In this document: piece after piece, positions 29,749 to 40,757 of the stretch | Layout: the number at the start of each line of letters is the position of its first letter | How positions within the stretch are numbered: position 1 is the first letter of the stretch | NCBI GenBank assembly: GCA_937864175.1 | Contig: CALMJH010000041.1 | Coordinates: 1 to 64,000, forward strand | Length of the DNA stretch: 64,000 bases | DNA from: an uncultured Burkholderiales bacterium | GTDB taxonomy: Bacteria > Pseudomonadota > Gammaproteobacteria > Burkholderiales > Burkholderiaceae_A | Direction: 5' to 3' | Notes under the pieces: generated by a model | Told to the model about the DNA's origin: nothing | The model's database searches: none | Seen by the model: the letters and a program-made list of their open reading frames with translations, nothing else | Program-made: the position numbers and the translations under genes

Positions 29749-30327
29749 CTAACGGCCGAGCAGCCGCTCCTCGATAAGGCCGCACAAGAGGTGTCCGATG
29801 ATCAGGTGGCCCTCTTGGATCTGGGGCGTCTGGTCAGAGGGCATGTTCAAGACGACAGTGCTGCGGGCGCCCAGGTCGCGTGGGTCTCGGCCCGTGAGCG
29901 CGATGGTCTGGAGCCCTTTTGCGTGGGCTGCCTCGAAGGCCAGCACCAGGTTCTTAGAGCGGCCTGAAGTCGACAAGCCAATGAGGACGTCGCCTGGATG
30001 ACCAAGGGCCTGGACTTGGCGGGCAAAGACCTGCTCATAGCCATAGTCGTTGCCAATCGCCGTCAGGGCCGAGGTGTCGGTATTGAGGGCAATGGCCGCA
30101 AGCGGCTGACGCTCCTTTAAGAAGCGGCCCACCAGCTCGGCTGCAAAGTGCTGCGACTCGGCAGCACTGCCCCCATTGCCTGCAAAGAGCAGCTTGCCGC
30201 CCTTTTGCAGAGCCTGAACACAGACATCGACAGCCTGTACCAGACGGTCTTGAAGCCCCTGGTCGGCCTCGAGATCGGCGGTGAGCTGTCGGCTCGCCGC
30301 AAGAGAGGTCTGTATGGCGGTACGCAT
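29749..30327 (-). CDS. gmhA: D-sedoheptulose 7-phosphate isomerase (SIS domain)
   Basis: GmhA makes D-glycero-manno-heptose 7-phosphate for the LPS core. The 192-residue SIS-domain protein has LFAGNGGSAAESQHFAAELVGRF, LIGLSTSGRSKN and the late QIQEGHLIIGHLLCGLIEE block, in which the histidines match the GmhA pattern. The related replication factor DiaA is the main alternative; the AAELVGRF and QEGH segments favour GmhA. The ATG abuts the typA stop (TAAATG). No other heptose genes are nearby. Confidence 0.82.
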   Translation of the reverse strand: MRTAIQTSLAASRQLTADLEADQGLQDRLVQAVDVCVQALQKGGKLLFAGNGGSAAESQHFAAELVGRFLKERQPLAAIALNTDTSALTAIGNDYGYEQVFARQVQALGHPGDVLIGLSTSGRSKNLVLAFEAAHAKGLQTIALTGRDPRDLGARSTVVLNMPSDQTPQIQEGHLIIGHLLCGLIEERLLGR

Positions 30328-32148
<1,821 letters not shown>

Positions 32149-32157
32149 AAAAACTCC

Positions 32158-33069
32158 CTAGTGAAGAATCGATTGCGCCACAAGGCGCAGTGGAATGAGC
32201 CGGCCGTCGGTGACTTGGCCAATGCCCAGGAAACGCTGGTGGTGATCATAGAGACGAAGCTTTGCAGCCAGATGGCAGGCCGAGGAATCGTCTGAGGCGG
32301 TCATGGAGCCCACCCAGTCCAGGGACCGGCCAAAGCCCAGGTCGGTGGCCTGGGCGGCGGTGAGGTCGACCCGGGGCCAGTCGGCGGCCAGAGCATCAAC
32401 CGGCAGCAGGCACTGGGGGCGGTCTTGCGGGGCCATCTGGTCAAGGTCTTCAAGACTGACCGACTGCCCAATGAGCAGGCCGGCCACGGCCGTTCTGCGA
32501 AGGCCCGCCAGATGGGCACCGCAGCCCAGGGAGCGGCCGATGGTCTGGGCCAAGACGCGAATATAGGTGCCTTTGGAACAATGGACTTCGATGGTGAGAT
32601 CGGGCGATGCAAAGGCCAGTCGGGTCAGACGAAAGATCTGAATCTGCCGCGCTGGCTTGTCGACTGTCTGTCCGGCCCGGGCGTATTCGTAGAGCGGACG
32701 GCCCTGGTGCTTGAGTGCGGAGAACATGGGTGGGGTCTGCATCTGCAGGCCCAGTTGAGCGAGCAGGACCTGATCGATCTCATCGACCGAGACGTCGACA
32801 GCCGCCGTGGCCACGACCTCGCCCTCGGCATCGCCTGTGGTGGTCTCTTGCCCAAGCCGAATCTGGGCCTGGTAGGTCTTTTCAGCATCCAGGCCTTGTT
32901 GGGCGAACTTGGTGGCCTCGCCGAAGAGGACCGGCAGGACCCCACTGGCCATTGGGTCCAGGGTGCCGCCGTGGCCTGCCTTGGCAGCCCCAAAGAGTCG
33001 GCGGGCCGCCGAGAGGGCCTGGGTAGAAGACGGCCCCACGGGCTTGTCCAACACCAGAATGCCGTTCAT
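32158..33069 (-). CDS. truB: tRNA pseudouridine(55) synthase TruB
   Basis: Forms pseudouridine 55 in the T-loop of tRNAs. The 303-residue protein has [13 protein letters not shown] at the N-terminus and the catalytic motif [14 protein letters not shown] (Asp38). The [13 protein letters not shown] and [15 protein letters not shown] blocks are also conserved. It overlaps rbfA by 4 nt, as expected for the rbfA-truB part of the nusA-infB operon. Confidence 0.96.
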   Translation of the reverse strand: MNGILVLDKPVGPSSTQALSAARRLFGAAKAGHGGTLDPMASGVLPVLFGEATKFAQQGLDAEKTYQAQIRLGQETTTGDAEGEVVATAAVDVSVDEIDQVLLAQLGLQMQTPPMFSALKHQGRPLYEYARAGQTVDKPARQIQIFRLTRLAFASPDLTIEVHCSKGTYIRVLAQTIGRSLGCGAHLAGLRRTAVAGLLIGQSVSLEDLDQMAPQDRPQCLLPVDALAADWPRVDLTAAQATDLGFGRSLDWVGSMTASDDSSACHLAAKLRLYDHHQRFLGIGQVTDGRLIPLRLVAQSILH

Positions 33070-33455
33070 GTGCGATTGGCCTCGTCGATGAGTTGACTGA
33101 GGGCCATGCCCTTGGCAACCGAGTCATCCCGAACGAAGTGGAGTTCGGGCGTGGAGTGAATCTTGAGTCTCTGGCCCAGTTGCAGACGCAGAAACCCTCG
33201 ACAGGCCTGAAGACCGGCCGCAGTCTTGGCCTGGGTCTCCTCGTCGTCTGGCAAGACGGTGTAGTAGACCTTGGCATGGGTGTAGTCCGGGGTGACCTCG
33301 ACTTCGGTGAGGGTCACCAGACCAATGCGGGGGTCTTTCACCTCCAGACGCAGCAGGTCCGCTAGGTCCCGCTGGATCTGGTCTGCTACGCGAAAGCCCC
33401 GGTCGACCGTGGCCTTAGAGGGTCCGCGCGATTTCCTGGATTTCGAAGACCTCAA
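33066..33455 (-). CDS. rbfA: 30S ribosome-binding factor RbfA, TTG start
   Basis: Binds the 30S subunit during 16S rRNA maturation. The 129-residue protein has [42 protein letters not shown] split across its KH-like fold. The start is TTG 33455, preceded by AAGGAGA with ideal spacing. Both the start and its ribosome site lie inside the last 41 nt of infB, indicating coupling. The basic N-terminal stretch [13 protein letters not shown] precedes the conserved core. Confidence 0.92.
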   Translation of the reverse strand: MRSSKSRKSRGPSKATVDRGFRVADQIQRDLADLLRLEVKDPRIGLVTLTEVEVTPDYTHAKVYYTVLPDDEETQAKTAAGLQACRGFLRLQLGQRLKIHSTPELHFVRDDSVAKGMALSQLIDEANRT

Positions 33456-36213
33456 GCTGGTCTCCTTCTTGGATGTCGTCGTAGCCCTTAAGGGTCAGGC
33501 CGCATTCGAAGCCCTCCTTCACCTCTTTGGCATCGTCCTTGAAGCGCTTGAGCGAATCGAGTTCGCCTTCCCAGATCACCACGTTCTCACGCAGCAGTCG
33601 AATACGGGCACCACGCTTGATGAGACCCTCGAGCACCATACAGCCGGCAATGTTGCCCAGGCGGGAGACCTTGAAGACCTGCCGAATCTCGACGAGTCCC
33701 AGAGCCACCTCTCGCTTCTCGGGCGCCAGCATGCCCTGCATAGCGTTTTTCACATCGTCGACGGCGTCGTAAATGATGTTGTAGTAGCGCAGCTCGACGC
33801 CATTGGCCTCGGCCAGCTTGCGAGAGGTCTGATCGGCCCGGACGTTAAAGCCGATAATCACGCCCTTGGAGGCTGTGGCCAGGTTGATGTCGGACTCGGT
33901 AATGGCACCAACGGCTGCATGGACCACCTGAATCCTGACTTCGTCTGTCGAGAGTTTCTGCAAAGAGGCCGAGAGGGCCTCCTGAGAACCCTGGACATCG
34001 GCCTTGATGATGAGCGGCAGAATCTTGGCCTGGTCGACCATGTTCTCAAACATGTTCTCGAGCTTGGCAGCCTGCTGCTTGGCCAGACGAACATCGCGAA
34101 ACTTGCCCTGCCGGAAGAGTGCAATCTCGCGGGCCTTGCGCTCATCGCCCAGGGCCATCATCTCGTCGCCGGCCTGCGGGACCTCGGTGAGGCCCAGGAT
34201 CTCTGCAGGGATGGAAGGTCCAGCCTCGTCAATCTGACGACCGGCTTCGTTCAGCATGGCCCGAACACGACCAAAAGCACTGCCAGCCAACAAGATGTCA
34301 CCCTTGCGCAGGGTGCCCGACTGAACCAGGACGGTGGCCACAGGACCACGGCCCTTGTCGATCCGGGCCTCGATGACCAGGCCCTTGGCCATGGACTTCA
34401 CCGGCGCGGTGAGTTCCAAGACCTCGGCCTGAAGAAGGACGTTTTCAAGGAGCTCATCAATGCCCTGGCCGGTCTTGGCCGAGACCTGTATGAAAGGCGA
34501 GTCACCACCGAAGTCCTCGGGGACAACCTCCTCGGCCACGAGTTCACCCTTGACACGGTCTGGATTGGCCTCGGGCTTGTCGATCTTGTTGATAGCCACG
34601 ACGATGGGCACGCCAGCGGCCTTGGCGTGGGCAATGGCCTCCTTGGTCTGCGGCATGACGCCGTCGTCGGCTGCGACGACCAGAATGACGATGTCAGTGG
34701 CATTGGCACCTCGGGCCCGCATGGCCGTAAAGGCCTCGTGACCTGGGGTATCCAGGAAGGTGATCACACCGCGTGGCGTCTCGACATGGTAGGCCCCGAT
34801 GTGCTGGGTAATGCCACCAGCCTCGCCAGCAGCCACCTTGGTTCGACGAATGTAGTCCAGCAGCGAGGTCTTGCCGTGGTCGACGTGACCCATGATGGTG
34901 ACCACCGGCGGACGGGTGATGACCTCGGCCTCGTGGTCTTCGGCAGACTCCTCAAGAAAGGCCTCTGGGTCGTCGAGCTTGGCTGCATGGGCCTTGTGAC
35001 CCATCTCCTCGACGACGATCATGGCGGTCTCTTGGTCGAGCACCTGGTTGATGGTGACCATCTGGCCCATCTTCATGAGGGTCTTGACGACCTCGGCGCC
35101 TTTGACCGACATCTTGTGGGCCAGGTCAGCCACCGTGATGGTCTCTGGAATGTGGACGTCTCTGACGACGGGTTCGGTGGGCGCAACAAAGCTGGACTCA
35201 GCCTTGTCAGCCGACTTGCTGCGGACCTTGGGACCACCACGCCATCCGCCGGTGCCGCCGGTAACATCCCCACGGGTCTTCAAGGCGCGGCGCTTGGCGC
35301 CGTCCTCCTGCCAGGTGGACGAGAGCTGCGAGGACTTCACTGACTTCTCGTTTTTCTTGTCCTTGGGCCGGTCGGTCGACTCTTCGCCAGGCTTCTTGAC
35401 CGAAGGCTTGAGGGTGATGGTCTCGGCCTTGGCCTCGGGTTTGGCAGGCTCGGGGGCCTTGGCCGTCGCAGCCAGCTTGCCGTTTCGGGCTGCTGTCATC
35501 AGACGGTTAATCGCGGCCACCTCGTCTTCGACAGCCCGTCGGGCCTCGGTATTGGCCGTGGCCTGGGCGGCGGTGACCTTTCGGACCTTGGTTTTCTTAT
35601 CGCCATCCGTGGGCGTTTCGGCGGGGGCCTCCGATGGACTACTCGCAGCAGCAGCAGCAGCGGGCTCGTCCTGAGCGACGGCCTTTGACTTGGCCTTGCG
35701 AGAGGACTGGGTAGCCTTGGTGGCCTCCTCTGCGAGGCGAGCAGCCCGGGCCTCTTCCTCTGCCAGCTTGGCGGCTCGGGCCTCTTCTTGGCGGGCCAGG
35801 AGTTCTCGCTGGCGGGCGGCTTCAGCCTCTCGACGCTCGAGTTCAGCGGCATCGATGGCCGGTGTGGCCGGTGCCGCAGCTTCGACGGCGCCGTCGGTAG
35901 AGTCCGGCTCATCACGCTTGACGAAGACCCGTTTTTTGCGGACTTCAACCTGAATGGTTCTGGACTTTCCAGAGCCATCGGCCTGCTTGATCTCGGAGGT
36001 CTGACGTTTGGTGATGGTGATCTTTTTACGGGGCGTGGCCTCGCTTCCACCATGGGCCTTGCGAAGGGCCTCGAGCAGCTTTTCCTTGTCGGCCTCGGAG
36101 ATGGGGTCCTCTCCGGAGGCCTTTTTGACGCCAGCCGCCTTGAGTTGCTCCAGCAAGGTCTCGACCGGAAGTTTTAGCTCCGCAGCAAAACTCTGTACAT
36201 TTTTCGCAGCCAT
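33415..36213 (-). CDS. infB: translation initiation factor IF-2
   Basis: The GTPase that brings formyl-Met-tRNA to the 30S subunit. The 932-residue protein has an N-terminal IF2-N domain ([20 protein letters not shown]) and a long charged Ala/Glu/Lys-rich linker (roughly residues 60-360). The GTPase core starts near residue 438 ([24 protein letters not shown]), followed by the C-terminal fMet-tRNA binding domain. It lies 18 nt after nusA. The linker accounts for its length and for much of the shadow coding on the other strand. Confidence 0.97.
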   Translation of the reverse strand: MAAKNVQSFAAELKLPVETLLEQLKAAGVKKASGEDPISEADKEKLLEALRKAHGGSEATPRKKITITKRQTSEIKQADGSGKSRTIQVEVRKKRVFVKRDEPDSTDGAVEAAAPATPAIDAAELERREAEAARQRELLARQEEARAAKLAEEEARAARLAEEATKATQSSRKAKSKAVAQDEPAAAAAASSPSEAPAETPTDGDKKTKVRKVTAAQATANTEARRAVEDEVAAINRLMTAARNGKLAATAKAPEPAKPEAKAETITLKPSVKKPGEESTDRPKDKKNEKSVKSSQLSSTWQEDGAKRRALKTRGDVTGGTGGWRGGPKVRSKSADKAESSFVAPTEPVVRDVHIPETITVADLAHKMSVKGAEVVKTLMKMGQMVTINQVLDQETAMIVVEEMGHKAHAAKLDDPEAFLEESAEDHEAEVITRPPVVTIMGHVDHGKTSLLDYIRRTKVAAGEAGGITQHIGAYHVETPRGVITFLDTPGHEAFTAMRARGANATDIVILVVAADDGVMPQTKEAIAHAKAAGVPIVVAINKIDKPEANPDRVKGELVAEEVVPEDFGGDSPFIQVSAKTGQGIDELLENVLLQAEVLELTAPVKSMAKGLVIEARIDKGRGPVATVLVQSGTLRKGDILLAGSAFGRVRAMLNEAGRQIDEAGPSIPAEILGLTEVPQAGDEMMALGDERKAREIALFRQGKFRDVRLAKQQAAKLENMFENMVDQAKILPLIIKADVQGSQEALSASLQKLSTDEVRIQVVHAAVGAITESDINLATASKGVIIGFNVRADQTSRKLAEANGVELRYYNIIYDAVDDVKNAMQGMLAPEKREVALGLVEIRQVFKVSRLGNIAGCMVLEGLIKRGARIRLLRENVVIWEGELDSLKRFKDDAKEVKEGFECGLTLKGYDDIQEGDQLEVFEIQEIARTL

Positions 36214-36231
36214 CCAGTCCTCTGCCTCCCT

Positions 36232-37725
36232 TTAGTCCGCCTGGGTCTGCTCGTCGGCAAACCAGTGTTCACGGGCCTTCATGATGAGCGTGCTTGCACG
36301 TTGCTCATCGACGCCGGACATCTCCATCAGTTCATCTACCGCTAACTCCGCCAGGTCATCACGGGTGAAGACCTTCTGATCGGCCAGCTTGGCTGCTAGC
36401 TCGTGGTCCATGCCCTCGAGCGACAGCAGGTCGTCGGCGGTGGTCTCAAGCTTTTCTTCCTGAACAATCGCCTCGGTCAACAGGGCGTTGCGCGCGCGGT
36501 TGCGGAGTTCGTTGACGGTGTCCTCGTCGAAGGCCTCGATCTCGAGCATCTCGGCAATGGGCACATAGGCGATCTCTTCGAGGCTGGAGAAGCCCTCGGC
36601 CACTAGGACCTCGGCCACCTCTGCATCGACATCGAGCTTGTCGACAAACGTGGCCAAGACCTTGCCACGCTCTTCCTCGGATTTCTTCTCGGCATCTTCG
36701 CTGGTCATGATGTTGATCTGCCAGCCCGTCAGGTCGGAGGCTAGCCGAACGTTCTGACCTCCGCGGCCAATGGCAATGGCCAGTTCGGCCTCGTCCACCA
36801 CCACATCCATGGCATGACGCTCTTCGTCAACGACAATGGAACTCACGTTGGCTGGCGCCAGAGCACCAATCACAAACTGGGCAGGATCTTCGGACCAGAG
36901 CACGATATCGACCCGCTCACCGGCCAGCTCATGGGTCACTGCCTGGACTCGGCTGCCACGGACACCCACGCAGGTGCCAATGGGGTCGATGCGACGGTCT
37001 TTGGTGTGGACGGCAATCTTGGCGCGGACACCTGCATCGCGGGCGGCCGACTTAATCTCAAGGAGGCCCTGCTCGATCTCGGGGACCTCGAGCTCAAAGA
37101 GCTTCATGATGAATTCGGGAGCGGTCCTGGAAAGGATGATCTGGGGCCCACGCGGCGTGCGGTCGACGCGCAGCATGTAGGCACGGGCGCGATCGCCGGG
37201 TCGCAGATTTTCCTTGGGGATCATCTGGTCGCGGGGCAGTCGGGCCTCAATCTTGCCGGCCTCGATGAGCACGTCACCGCGCTCAAGCCGCTTGACCGTG
37301 CCGTTAATCACCGACTCACCACGCTCGAGGAAGTCTTTCAGAATCTGCTCGCGCTCCGCCTCACGGATGCGCTGGAGGATGACCTGCTTGGCCGCCTGGG
37401 CGCCAATGCGGCCAAAGGGAATGGGCTCGAGCTCTTCTTCGATGTAGTCGCCAACCTCGATGTCGGAGATCTGCTTCTGGGCCTCGGTCAGGATGATCTG
37501 GAGGTCGTGGTCCTCGAGTTCGCCATCGGGCACGACCAGCCAACGGCGGAAGGCCTCATGGTCACCCGAGTCGCGGTCGATGGTCACACGGACATCGACC
37601 TCGTCGGTGAACTGCTTTTTGGTGGCAGATGCCAAGGCAGTCTCAATGGCTTGAAAGACGATGTCCCGGTCTACGCTCTTCTCGCGTGCAAGTGCATCGG
37701 CCAACATGAGGATCTCACGGCTCAT
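36232..37725 (-). CDS. nusA: transcription termination/antitermination factor NusA
   Basis: Modulates RNA polymerase pausing, termination and antitermination. The 497-residue protein has the N-terminal polymerase-binding domain ([23 protein letters not shown]), an S1 domain with [23 protein letters not shown], two KH domains ([21 protein letters not shown]) and C-terminal acidic repeats. Its ATG overlaps the rimP stop by 4 nt, and infB follows in the conserved order. Confidence 0.97.
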   Translation of the reverse strand: MSREILMLADALAREKSVDRDIVFQAIETALASATKKQFTDEVDVRVTIDRDSGDHEAFRRWLVVPDGELEDHDLQIILTEAQKQISDIEVGDYIEEELEPIPFGRIGAQAAKQVILQRIREAEREQILKDFLERGESVINGTVKRLERGDVLIEAGKIEARLPRDQMIPKENLRPGDRARAYMLRVDRTPRGPQIILSRTAPEFIMKLFELEVPEIEQGLLEIKSAARDAGVRAKIAVHTKDRRIDPIGTCVGVRGSRVQAVTHELAGERVDIVLWSEDPAQFVIGALAPANVSSIVVDEERHAMDVVVDEAELAIAIGRGGQNVRLASDLTGWQINIMTSEDAEKKSEEERGKVLATFVDKLDVDAEVAEVLVAEGFSSLEEIAYVPIAEMLEIEAFDEDTVNELRNRARNALLTEAIVQEEKLETTADDLLSLEGMDHELAAKLADQKVFTRDDLAELAVDELMEMSGVDEQRASTLIMKAREHWFADEQTQAD

Positions 37726-38219
37726 CGCCTCTTCTCCTTGAAAGAAAATTCAGGCACCAGTCGGGCCTGCTCAAGATCAGACAACACAAAATTCAGGGCG
37801 GACTGCTGGTCCGCCTGGTCCTGCAAAAGTAGACGAAAGGCCGGCTCGCCGGCGTCGGCGGGCTGCTCCGCAGGAGCCAGCTGTCCCTCGAAGTTGCGGC
37901 GGTTGTTGAGGGGACGCTTGAGTCGCAGCTTGACCTGCTGCCCCATGAAACGCTCGAAGTGGGCCGGCTTGACCAGGCGTCGGTCGAGACCGGGTGACGA
38001 GACCTCGAGCCGATCGAAGTCAATACCCTCTACCGGCAGTTGGTGAACGAGCTGGTTAGAGACCTGCTCGCAGTCACGAATGTCGACCAGACGCTCTCCC
38101 GTAGGAACATCAATAAAGACCCGCAGAATGCCGCCTGGGGTCTGTTCGCAGTCGACAAGCTCGAACCCCAGGGCCATTACCCCGGACTCAATGGCCTGCC
38201 ATGTGCGGTCGGTCACCAT
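37722..38219 (-). CDS. rimP: ribosome maturation factor RimP
   Basis: Required for 30S subunit maturation. The 165-residue protein has the family pattern [22 protein letters not shown] near residue 15 and the [29 protein letters not shown] block. It is the first gene of the rimP-nusA-infB run. The promoter must lie in the about 40 nt between its ATG and the rluB terminator, or further upstream by read-through; I could not identify a convincing one. Confidence 0.95.
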   Translation of the reverse strand: MVTDRTWQAIESGVMALGFELVDCEQTPGGILRVFIDVPTGERLVDIRDCEQVSNQLVHQLPVEGIDFDRLEVSSPGLDRRLVKPAHFERFMGQQVKLRLKRPLNNRRNFEGQLAPAEQPADAGEPAFRLLLQDQADQQSALNFVLSDLEQARLVPEFSFKEKRR

Positions 38220-38260
38220 GAAACTTCGCCTATTTAGTGGGCCCGGCCAAGCCGGGGATC

Positions 38261-38290
38261 AAAAAAAAATGGGCTCGATGGAGCCCATTT
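38261..38290 (-). terminator. Rho-independent terminator of rluB
   Basis: On the minus strand a perfect 10-bp stem (38281-38290 with 38267-38276) has a four-base loop and is followed by a run of nine T overlapping the stem base. It lies about 80 nt past the rluB stop and separates the scpB-rluB transcript from rimP-nusA-infB. Confidence 0.9.
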
Positions 38291-38372
38291 CGATGAAATC
38301 AGTTCTATGCGGATTATAGGCTGGACTGGCCCCTGAAGGCAAGCCACTTCCAGCCCCTGAAAAGGCCAGCCC

Positions 38373-39896
38373 CTAGGCCGCTGCGGGGCCCTTTTTGGGG
38401 CCTCGGCGCCGGTTGCCTCGGTTGCCAGACCGCGGACCGGCCGGTCCGCCGCCTGGGCCCGCACCTCCAACACCACCACCGCCACCCGACATGGGCGCCC
38501 CACCGGGCCGGCCGCCAGGCGCACCAGCGAATCCACCCGGCTTTTTGCGCCGCTTATTTGCGCCACCCGGTCGTTGGGGTGCCGAGAGGTGGCCTGCAGT
38601 GGGTTTGGCCGTGCCCCAGGTGGTCTGCAGCGGGTTGGGCCGCTTGGCGCCCTGCCGCTTCTTGACGGGGCCCGCCAGCTGAGACAGGTGGGCATCGGGG
38701 CCCGAAGGCTGCCATTCGTCATCCGTGCCGTGCTCCTCGTCCCAGTCCTGCTGGTCGAGGGCCCGGTCGTGGGGGTCTTGTTGTTGTCGGGAACTAGACG
38801 ACATGGGGCCTGAGAAGGCCTCGGGACCAGGTCGCTGCCGGGCCTGCGAACGGCTCTTCTTGGGGCCGGGCCGGCTGCTAGCCGCAGACTTCAAGCCGAC
38901 CGAGGCCATCAGGGTGGCCACAGACTGCTCGTTGAGATCGGCGGATTGGCCGCGCCGCAGCGTGGGCGGCAGCGTAACCAGCCCGTATCGAATGCGGATG
39001 AGCCGGCTGACCGTTCGACCGACCGATTCGAACATGCGGCGAACCTCACGGTTGCGGCCCTCGCGGATGACCACCTTGTACCAGCGGTTGGCACCCTCGC
39101 CGCCGGCTGGTTCGATCTGGTCAAACTGGGCCGGCGACTGGCCGTCTCCCAGGTCGATGCCGGTGCGGAGTTTGTCGAGTTGCTCCTCGTCGAGTTCACC
39201 CAGAACGCGGACTGCGTACTCGCGCTCGACCTCGTTGCGAGGATGCATGAGGCGGTTGGCCAGTTCACCAGAGGTGGTAAAGAGCAACAGCCCCTCGGTG
39301 TTGACGTCCAGACGTCCGACGGTAATCCAGCGACCAAACTTGACCGAGGGAAGTTTTTTGAAGACGGTGGCCCGGTGCTGGGGGTCGGACTTGGTCACGA
39401 TTTCGCCCGCAGGCTTGTGATAGGCCAAGACCCGAACCGGAGGGGGCTGGACCCGAAACCGAATCGGCTTGCCATTGACCTTGACCTGGTCGGTGTGGCT
39501 GATGCGCTGGCCGATGTGGGCCGGCGTGCCATTGACCGAGACCCGGCCGGCAAGAATCAGCTCTTCCATCTCGCGTCTGGAACCGATGCCTGCGTCGGCC
39601 AGCACCTTGTGGAGCTTGGGAGGATCGTAGTCATTACCGGCAGGACGTGCCTCGAGCTGCTTGGCAGTCTCGGCGTCTTGCGCCAGAAACGGCAGGGGCT
39701 CCTCGGGCGTCTCGTCCAGGGTAGGCAGCTGGTCCCGGTCCTGGTACTGGTCGTCGGACTGGTGGTCGAGGGACTCCTCGAACTGGTCTAGCTCGTCATC
39801 GAGCTGGTCGTCGAGCTGGTCGTCGAGTTGATCGTCATCGTCAAGCGGATGAGCCTGGTGGCTGGGTTTGTCCAACGGGGGATCCTTTGGTGTCAT
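38373..39896 (-). CDS. rluB: 23S rRNA pseudouridine synthase RluB-type with long low-complexity tails
   Basis: Modifies helix 89 region uridine of 23S rRNA in characterised relatives. The core, about residues 90-335, has an S4 domain ([19 protein letters not shown]) and the catalytic motif [15 protein letters not shown]. The N-terminal 90 residues are acidic, with repeated DDQL units. The last about 170 residues are Pro/Gly/Lys/Arg-rich, ending in [14 protein letters not shown] and [12 protein letters not shown]. At 507 residues it is far longer than E. coli RluB (about 290). RluE/RluF-type specificity cannot be excluded. It overlaps scpB by 4 nt. Confidence 0.9.
   Translation of the reverse strand: MTPKDPPLDKPSHQAHPLDDDDQLDDQLDDQLDDELDQFEESLDHQSDDQYQDRDQLPTLDETPEEPLPFLAQDAETAKQLEARPAGNDYDPPKLHKVLADAGIGSRREMEELILAGRVSVNGTPAHIGQRISHTDQVKVNGKPIRFRVQPPPVRVLAYHKPAGEIVTKSDPQHRATVFKKLPSVKFGRWITVGRLDVNTEGLLLFTTSGELANRLMHPRNEVEREYAVRVLGELDEEQLDKLRTGIDLGDGQSPAQFDQIEPAGGEGANRWYKVVIREGRNREVRRMFESVGRTVSRLIRIRYGLVTLPPTLRRGQSADLNEQSVATLMASVGLKSAASSRPGPKKSRSQARQRPGPEAFSGPMSSSSRQQQDPHDRALDQQDWDEEHGTDDEWQPSGPDAHLSQLAGPVKKRQGAKRPNPLQTTWGTAKPTAGHLSAPQRPGGANKRRKKPGGFAGAPGGRPGGAPMSGGGGGVGGAGPGGGPAGPRSGNRGNRRRGPKKGPAAA
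39793..39840 (-). repeat. short tandem repeat encoding DDQL units in rluB
   Basis: Four near-identical 12-nt units (TCGTCGAGCTGG-like on the plus strand) encode the repeated Asp-Asp-Gln-Leu of the RluB acidic N-terminus. Unit differences are mostly synonymous, so recent slippage expansion is plausible. The length is likely to vary between strains. Confidence 0.7.
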
Positions 39897-40534
39897 TCGG
39901 GGTGAACAGTAGTGGACGGCGCCGAGCCGGCCTCGGGAGCCAGTTGCCCCTGGCCCTGCAGGTCCTGGCTGGGCTCTGGCGTGCCACCGGACTGCAGCAG
40001 CATGTGGGTGGCCGCCTCGGACCAGCCGTCTTCAAGGGGGGGGAGTTCCTGGAGCGAGCGAAGGCCCAGGTCGTCCAGAAACTGTCGGGTGGTGCCATAG
40101 AGGGCTGGCCGTCCTGGGGCATCCCGATGGCCAATGGCTTCAATCCAGCCGCGGTCCTCCAGGGACTTGATGACCGGCGAGGCCACGACCACCCCACGGA
40201 TTTCCTCGATATCCCCGCGGGTGACGGGCTGGCGGTAGGCGATGATGGCCAGGGTCTCGAGGACCGCCCGCGAGTAACGGCTGGGCTTTTCGGACTTGAG
40301 ACGGTCGAGGTACTCCCGCATCTCGGGCCGAGACTGAAAGCGCCAGCCAGAGGCCAGTGGAATCAGCTCCACGCTGCGGTCGTGCCAATCCCGACGAAGG
40401 TCGTCGAGCAGCAGACGAATGGTCTCCTCGTCGAATTCATCTTCGAATAGCCGCCTAAGCTGAGCAGTTGACATTGGCTCATTGCTGGTCAACAAGGCGG
40501 CCTCTAAAACGCGTTTAGCCTCGGCCGTGTTCAT
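39893..40534 (-). CDS. scpB: segregation and condensation protein B
   Basis: A kleisin-partner subunit of the SMC-ScpAB condensin. The 213-residue protein has tandem winged helices: [22 protein letters not shown] near the start, then [29 protein letters not shown] and [23 protein letters not shown], both diagnostic. The last 40 residues are a variable tail. No scpA or smc gene is in the window. It overlaps rluB by 4 nt and starts 17 nt downstream of tRNA-Ser. Confidence 0.95.
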   Translation of the reverse strand: MNTAEAKRVLEAALLTSNEPMSTAQLRRLFEDEFDEETIRLLLDDLRRDWHDRSVELIPLASGWRFQSRPEMREYLDRLKSEKPSRYSRAVLETLAIIAYRQPVTRGDIEEIRGVVVASPVIKSLEDRGWIEAIGHRDAPGRPALYGTTRQFLDDLGLRSLQELPPLEDGWSEAATHMLLQSGGTPEPSQDLQGQGQLAPEAGSAPSTTVHPE

Positions 40535-40551
40535 ATCTAACTCAAATGGTG

Positions 40552-40642
40552 TGGCGGAGAGAGGGGGATTCGAACCCCCGATAGGCTATTAACCTATACA
40601 CGCTTTCCAGGCGTGCGACTTAAACCACTCATCCATCTCTCC
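40552..40642 (-). tRNA. tRNA-Ser(GGA)
   Basis: A 91-nt class II tRNA on the minus strand from GGAGAGAT to an encoded CCA. The anticodon stem CACGC/GCGTG encloses loop CTGGAAA, giving anticodon GGA for serine. A long variable arm (TAGGTTAATAGCCTA) and a T-arm with GGGGGTTCGAATCCCCC are present. It lies between acs and scpB on the same strand. Confidence 0.97.
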
Positions 40643-40689
40643 GCAGAGAGGACAACGGTCAGGGGAATTTCCTCTGACACAAGGGCGAG

Positions 40690-40698
40690 AGTGTATCA
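40690..40698 (-). promoter_or_regulatory. candidate extended -10 promoter for tRNA-Ser (and scpB-rluB)
   Basis: The minus strand reads TGATACACT, an extended -10 (TG-N-TACACT), about 48 nt upstream of the tRNA 5' end and downstream of the acs hairpin. No good -35 hexamer is seen, which extended -10 promoters can lack. If real, it may also drive scpB and rluB. Confidence 0.4.
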
Positions 40699-40719
40699 GC
40701 CACACCCCGAACGGGAAAG

Positions 40720-40743
40720 GACGGGACCCGTCAGGGCCCCGTC
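40720..40743 (-). terminator. hairpin downstream of acs
   Basis: About 15 nt past the acs stop, a 10-bp stem with one G-T pair (40734-40743 with 40720-40729) and a TGAC loop is followed by CTTTCCC. The stem is strong but the T-run is poor, so it may be a weak intrinsic terminator or a 3'-protecting hairpin. Confidence 0.5.
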
Positions 40744-40757
40744 TGGCCAAAATCCGC

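Noticed and set aside
33292-35343. 683-codon open frame opposite infB
   Set aside because: It is the antisense shadow of the IF-2 gene in high-GC DNA; the peptide has no recognisable motif and IF-2 is unmistakable.
36814-38046. 410-codon plus-strand frame opposite nusA and rimP
   Set aside because: It is antisense to two conserved genes and lacks any domain.
39793-39840. CRISPR-like or regulatory direct repeats
   Set aside because: The units are 12 nt, contiguous without spacers and in frame, so they are a coding repeat in rluB.
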